The notes under the pieces: generated by a model | What the model was told of the DNA's origin: nothing | The model's database searches: none | What the model saw: the letters and a program-made list of their open reading frames with translations, nothing else | NCBI RefSeq assembly: GCF_025398155.2 | Contig: NZ_CP104562.2 | Location: forward strand, 1,240,001 to 1,304,000 | Length of the DNA: 64,000 nucleotides | Source of the DNA: Roseateles amylovorans | GTDB taxonomy: Bacteria > Pseudomonadota > Gammaproteobacteria > Burkholderiales > Burkholderiaceae_C | Direction of reading: 5' to 3' | Part shown: positions 59,984 through 64,000 of the stretch, piece by piece | Layout: every line of letters starts with the position of its first letter | Numbering within the stretch: position 1 is the stretch's first letter | Program-made: the position numbers and the translations under genes

Positions 59984-61525
59984 TCAGAGCCGGAACACCC
60001 GCACCGCCTCCACCAGGCTTTGGGCCTGGCCGCGCAGGCTGGAGGCCGCTGCGGCGATTTCCTCCACCATGGCGGCGTTCTGCTGCGTGGCCGCATCCAT
60101 TTCGCTGACCGCGCCGGACACCTGGGACACGCCCTGCGCCTGTTCGGCGCTGGCCACGCTGATCTCGCCGACGATGCCGGTCACGCGGTGGATCGCGTTC
60201 ACCACTTCCGTCATCGTCTCGCCCGCGCGATTGACCAGGTCCGTGCCGGTCTCGACCTGCTCGACGCTGGCCTCGATCAAGGACTTGATCTCCTTGGCCG
60301 CGGCGGCCGAGCGTCCCGCCAGGCTGCGCACCTCGGAGGCCACCACCGCGAAGCCGCGGCCCTGTTCGCCGGCCCGCGCCGCTTCCACCGCGGCGTTCAG
60401 CGCCAGGATGTTGGTCTGGAAGGCGATGCCGTCGATCACGCCGATGATGTCGGCGATCTTGCGCGAGCTGCCGTGGATGCCGCGCATCGTGGACACCACA
60501 TCGGCCACCACCTTGCCGCCGCGCTGCGCCACATCGGCCGCATTGGTGGCGAGCTGGTTGGCCTCCCGCGAGGACATCGCGGTCTGGCCCACCGTGCCGT
60601 TGAGCTGCTCCATCGCGCTGGCGGCGCGCTGGACATTGGAGGCGGTCTGCTCGGTGCGGTGGCTCAGGTCCTGGTTGCCGGCCGAGACTTCCTGGCAGGC
60701 GTTCTGGATGTTCTCCGACGAATCCCGCACCTGCGAGATGGCGCGCTGCAGGCTCAGCCGCATGGTGTCGAGCGAACGCATCATGTGCGCGATTTCGTCA
60801 TCGCCCTCGCTCTGCACCGAGCGGGTCAGGTCGCCGGCGGCCACCGCCTCGACCACCTCGCTGGCGCGGCGCAGCGGCACCGTCACCGAGCGGGTCAGCA
60901 TCCAGGCGAACACCGCGCCGATGACCAGCGCCAAGCCGCCGATCACGGCGATGTTCCATTGCGCGCGGGTGGTCGCGCTGTCCACGCCGGCGGCCATCTC
61001 ATCCAGGGTCTGTTGCTGGAACTTGAGGTAGCCGGACATCTTGCCCAGGTAGACCTCGGACTGCGGCCGGAATTCCTGCGTGAGGATGCGTTCGGCCTCC
61101 TCGGTGTTGTTGGCTTTCTTGACGGCGGCAATGCGGTCGCGGGTGGCGATGTAGTTCTTCCGGGCCTCGGTCAGCTCGGCCACCACTTTCTTTTCTTCAT
61201 CGCTCTTGGGCAGGCCGTCCAGCGTCTTGACGATCTCATTGCCGCGGGCGGTGGAGATCTTCACATCCTCGACGAAGTAGTCCGACAGCGTGGTGTCGGC
61301 GCTCTTGGCGATCGCGGTGTAGCGCTTCACGCCGACCAGCGTCAGCATGTACCACTCGCTGACCAGCCGTTCCTTTTGCAGCGGGATCGCCATCATGTCG
61401 CGCGTGGACTGGGCGGTGCGCCCCAGGCTGAGGCTGCCGATCACCATGATCGTGGCCAGCAGCAGCAGCACCACCCCAAAACCGGCGGCCAGGCGGACCG
61501 ACAGCCGCATATCGTTGAGTTTCAC
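59984..61525 (-). CDS. Methyl-accepting chemotaxis protein
   Basis: A 513-residue membrane chemoreceptor. TM1 (about 12-30) and TM2 (about 190-212) enclose a helical periplasmic domain of the four-helix-bundle type (LVSEWYMLTLVGVKRYTAIA and so on). A HAMP segment (RSVTVPLRRASEVVEAVAAG) and a coiled-coil signalling domain follow, with the kinase-contact tip IDGIAFQTNILALNAAVEAA. No C-terminal pentapeptide for CheR docking is obvious. It should signal through CheA/CheW elsewhere; the ligand is unknown. The start is GTG 61525 with AAGGAGA upstream. No che genes are adjacent. Confidence 0.93.
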   Translation of the reverse strand: MKLNDMRLSVRLAAGFGVVLLLLATIMVIGSLSLGRTAQSTRDMMAIPLQKERLVSEWYMLTLVGVKRYTAIAKSADTTLSDYFVEDVKISTARGNEIVKTLDGLPKSDEEKKVVAELTEARKNYIATRDRIAAVKKANNTEEAERILTQEFRPQSEVYLGKMSGYLKFQQQTLDEMAAGVDSATTRAQWNIAVIGGLALVIGAVFAWMLTRSVTVPLRRASEVVEAVAAGDLTRSVQSEGDDEIAHMMRSLDTMRLSLQRAISQVRDSSENIQNACQEVSAGNQDLSHRTEQTASNVQRAASAMEQLNGTVGQTAMSSREANQLATNAADVAQRGGKVVADVVSTMRGIHGSSRKIADIIGVIDGIAFQTNILALNAAVEAARAGEQGRGFAVVASEVRSLAGRSAAAAKEIKSLIEASVEQVETGTDLVNRAGETMTEVVNAIHRVTGIVGEISVASAEQAQGVSQVSGAVSEMDAATQQNAAMVEEIAAAASSLRGQAQSLVEAVRVFRL

Positions 61526-62151
61526 GCAGTCTCCTTCTCATTCATTCGCAAAAGCGGATTGGGCTCAATGTAGGCGTCGGGGCCGATCCAGAGGAATGGG
61601 AGAAGGGCGTCAATCCCGGGTCAATTCGTGCTTTGTGGACGGAATGAGGCGCGGTGGCTCCTGGACGTGGCGCGGGCGGCACGCGTCGTCGAACCGGACC
61701 ACTGCGCGTCAGTCGCCCAGGCCGTCGGACTGGATGAACCACGGGCCGCGCCAGCGTGCGCTGTACATCGCAGCCGATCGTCCGCCGTGCAGGGCGGTGA
61801 GTCACGGTCGCCCATCGCGGACGTCCCCATCGCCGACACGTGATGGCCTGCACAGGCCGGCCGACACGTCATGGCGGTCGACTGGCGACTGCGCGCGTTG
61901 GGTGCTCCGGACCTTGGACGGCGGCCGGGGCGCGGCAGGGTAGACGGTGCGGCCCGCCTCGCCCATTCCTCGATGGAGTAGCTTGAGGCTTCGCTGTGGG
62001 GTCCATACCGACGCGCGGGTAACGGGTGTTTCAAGTTCGTATCCAAGGCGGCGGCGCGCTTGCGGGCGACACGGTGCTTTCCTCTAATGCGCCCGGTCTG
62101 AGGTCACACGGCAGGCCATTCAATGCCGTGGCCATCAGCGGAGGACCCCCT
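61526..62151. other. Intergenic region, 626 bp
   Basis: This is the region between the chemoreceptor and the lectin-cytochrome gene, which are divergent. Frames on both strands here are short, lack ribosome sites and have unlike composition, so no gene is called. GAGGA immediately before 62152 is the ribosome site of the next gene. A somewhat AT-richer stretch at 62020-62100 probably holds its promoter. Confidence 0.45.
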
Positions 62152-64000
62152 GTGAACGCTCAACAAATCCAAGTGCGCCGAGGCTGGCGCGCATTCGCCT
62201 CTCGCCATGGCGCGGCGCTGCTCGGCGCGGCCGTGCTCAGCGCCTGCGGGGGTGAAGACCACGCGGCCGACGGCACCAAGGCGACGCCGGTGGCTGCGGA
62301 CCCCACACCCGTGGCGGTGACGGTGCCGGCCGGCCGCTATGTGCTGGCGCAGGCCTCGTCCGGGCTGTGCCTGTCCGGCAGCACCAGCGCCACCCGCGGT
62401 ACCGTGGTCACCGCGGCCTGCAGTGGCGCCACCGCCCAGTCCTACGACCTCAGCATGAATGCCGACGGCACCTGGCGGCTGGTGAACGTGGCCACCGGCC
62501 TGTCGCTGGACCTCGAGGCGATGTCCACCGCTGAAGGCGCGGCGATCCAGCTCTGGGCCGCCAACGACACCACCGCCCAGCGCTTCACCCTGCAGCGCAC
62601 CCAGGGCGTGCGCTACAGCCTCAAGAACAGCGGCAGCGGCAAATGCGTGGCGGTGCAGGGCCAGGCGCTCAAGCAGATGAGCTGCAATGCGCAGCCCGAG
62701 CAACTGCTGCTGCTCTATCCGCAATCAACCACGGCCGGCGTGGCGCGTGGCCTGCTGCCGATCGGCCAGTTCAGCTTCCGCTCGGCGCTGTCCGGCCTGT
62801 GCCTGGACGTCGACGGTGCCAGCACCGCCGACGGCGCCCGCGCGGTGCAGACCGCCTGCGCCAGCGGCGACAGCCAGCGCTTCGACCTGAGCGTGGCGGC
62901 GGATGGTCGCTATCGGCTCCAGAACCTGCGCAGCGGCAAGCTGATCGATGTGGCCACCGGCGGCGTCGACAGCGGCCTGGCGATCCAGCAATGGGTCGAC
63001 AACGGCGGCGCCAATCAGCACTTCACGCCGATCCTCTCGGCCGGTGCGGTGCTGCTGCAGGCCGGGCACAGCGGCAAGTGCATCGACATCAAGGATGAAA
63101 GCCGCGCCAGCGGCGCCGTGCTCCAGCAATGGGAGTGCGGCGTCGACAAGGCCAATCAGCAATGGCAACTGGTGATCAACGGCGCCGACAGCGACCAGGT
63201 CTTCGTGCCGCCGGCCGCGCCGACGCCCCCCCCGGGCACCGGCGATGGCGGCAGCACCACGCCGACCGATCCCGGCACCGGCGGCGGCACCACGCCGCCG
63301 ACCACCGATCCGACGCCCACCCCCACGCCCACCCCGGGCCCCACCACCGCGCTGCAGCTGCCGCTGGAACTGCTGGGCGACGGCATGCCGGATGCGCCGG
63401 TCATCGCCACCGCCAACCTCACCCTGGATGCGGCACGCCTGGGCACCGCGACGCAGCTCTGGTTCAAATGCCATCGCTGCGGCTTCTTCGGGCCGCCTGA
63501 ATTCGAGGCCACCCGGCTGCCCCCGACCCGCATCAAGGGCAGTCTGCGGGTGCTGGGCGGCACCGCGCCGGCCAATGCCGGCAACATCCCTTGGGTCGAC
63601 ATCACCGACAGCACCATGACCCTGGCGGATGCCGAGCGGGTGCAGGGTGGTCTGAACCGCGGCGGTGCCTACACCGTGCGCATCGGCTTCGCGCTCGATG
63701 CCGCCACGCGGGCGCGCCTGGTGGCCGGCGTGAACCTGGTGCAGTTCCGATTCAACGGCACTGATGGCGAGTCCAACGGCTACCGCGTGATCGCATTGCA
63801 ACTGCGCGATGCGCAGGGCCAGAGCCTGGCCACCAACGCGGTGCAGATGGCCGACATCCAGACCGAGAAGCTGGCTGGCAAGGCGCTCACCGCCGAGGTG
63901 AGCGCCGGTGAGTCGCTCTGGTATGGGCAGAACCGACTGATGAAATCCGCGCTGACCGGCCGTGCGATCAAGGCGGCCTGCGCCTCCTGCCATGCCTCCG
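62152..64000 (+). CDS. Lipoprotein: two ricin lectins, CHRC domain, cytochrome c (partial)
   Basis: Open to the right edge, 616 codons visible. GTG 62152 has GAGGA upstream and begins a leader ending in VLSAC, a lipobox. Two ricin-type beta-trefoils follow (about 60-192 and 204-342) with repeated SGxCxD and IQQW-like motifs. A Gly/Thr/Pro linker (about 354-398) leads to an unrecognised domain (about 400-560) with CHRC at 440-443 in FKCHRCGFF. Near the end, CASCH (610-614) starts a c-type haem site, so a cytochrome c domain probably continues beyond the window. The layout suggests a surface protein that binds glycans and carries electrons. CcsB/ResB could mature it. The lectin part resembles that of the chitosanase. 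Confidence 0.85.
   Translation, partial: MNAQQIQVRRGWRAFASRHGAALLGAAVLSACGGEDHAADGTKATPVAADPTPVAVTVPAGRYVLAQASSGLCLSGSTSATRGTVVTAACSGATAQSYDLSMNADGTWRLVNVATGLSLDLEAMSTAEGAAIQLWAANDTTAQRFTLQRTQGVRYSLKNSGSGKCVAVQGQALKQMSCNAQPEQLLLLYPQSTTAGVARGLLPIGQFSFRSALSGLCLDVDGASTADGARAVQTACASGDSQRFDLSVAADGRYRLQNLRSGKLIDVATGGVDSGLAIQQWVDNGGANQHFTPILSAGAVLLQAGHSGKCIDIKDESRASGAVLQQWECGVDKANQQWQLVINGADSDQVFVPPAAPTPPPGTGDGGSTTPTDPGTGGGTTPPTTDPTPTPTPTPGPTTALQLPLELLGDGMPDAPVIATANLTLDAARLGTATQLWFKCHRCGFFGPPEFEATRLPPTRIKGSLRVLGGTAPANAGNIPWVDITDSTMTLADAERVQGGLNRGGAYTVRIGFALDAATRARLVAGVNLVQFRFNGTDGESNGYRVIALQLRDAQGQSLATNAVQMADIQTEKLAGKALTAEVSAGESLWYGQNRLMKSALTGRAIKAACASCHAS

Noticed and set aside
61526..62151. Possible small genes in the 626-bp gap
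   Set aside because: Short frames on both strands have no ribosome site, atypical composition and no recognisable motif.
62725..63993. 422-codon minus-strand frame at the right end
   Set aside because: It is opposite the lectin-cytochrome frame, which has a lipobox, trefoil repeats and a CxxCH; the minus frame has only Gly/Arg/Ala-rich sequence.

Overview
The window is one continuous stretch of G+C-rich chromosome with dense genes, strong G/C third-position bias and long spurious antisense frames. The gene set (TtcA, MsrPQ, CcsB/ResB with cytochrome c4, CIRCE-controlled groESL, H-NS-like GRGRP protein, UPF0149, DUF808) points to a betaproteobacterium of the order Burkholderiales. The secreted GH46 chitosanase and GH18 chitinase fit the Roseateles/Mitsuaria group best, though this genus-level guess is an inference. 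No rRNA, tRNA, CRISPR array, prophage or intact insertion sequence was seen.

Layout. 1-6.7 kb: an unrecognised acidic protein, a small GIY-YIG-like protein, an M48 metalloprotease lipoprotein, small conserved proteins, a voltage-gated-type K+ channel with a C-terminal zinc ribbon, a DUF808 membrane protein and an exported thioredoxin. 6.7-7.9 kb: a RAYT (REP-associated transposase) gene with an altered HUH motif, flanked by repeats and hairpins. 8-16.2 kb: glmU, two lipoproteins, ttcA, a flavoprotein-FolB fusion and msrPQ. 16.5-22 kb: System II cytochrome c maturation (ccsB, resB), cytochrome c4 and an enlarged EngB GTPase. 22-30.4 kb: a patatin-type outer-membrane phospholipase, DUF1631, groESL with CIRCE operator and heat-shock promoter, an H-NS-like protein and a lone receiver domain. 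30.6-43.1 kb: a block of secreted proteins, comprising an Asp-box lipoprotein, a DUF4874/DUF4832 lipoprotein, DUF2845, a chitosanase with two ricin-type lectin domains, a chitinase with two GH18 domains around a CBM, a fascin-like/beta-helix protein and a spore-coat-U pilin. 43.6-53.7 kb: amino-acid ABC components without an ATPase, a LivK-like binding protein, an M13 peptidase, an MFS transporter and VOC proteins. 53.7-59.9 kb: an NAD salvage cluster (pncA, pncB, nadE, nadM-Nudix) with a divergent nrtR regulator. 60-64 kb: a chemoreceptor and the start of a lectin/cytochrome c lipoprotein cut by the right edge.

How the parts work together. The 30-43 kb block and the 62-64 kb gene form an extracellular polysaccharide-degrading and carbohydrate-binding set. 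Chitinase and chitosanase would supply amino sugars, and glmU uses GlcN-1-P/GlcNAc-1-P in the cell. CcsB/ResB are the type of machinery that would attach haem to cytochrome c4 and to the lectin-cytochrome. The NAD cluster has a perfect 14-bp palindrome covering the -35 region of pncA, which suggests NrtR repression.

The strongest leads for new biology are the lectin/CHRC/cytochrome c protein, the flavoprotein-FolB fusion, the altered catalytic motifs in NadM and the RAYT, the helically phased 11-bp array upstream of the DUF2845 gene, and the repeated GAAACTCG word between the chitinase and beta-helix genes. All functional statements rest on reading the sequence and on family knowledge; nothing was searched or computed against databases.
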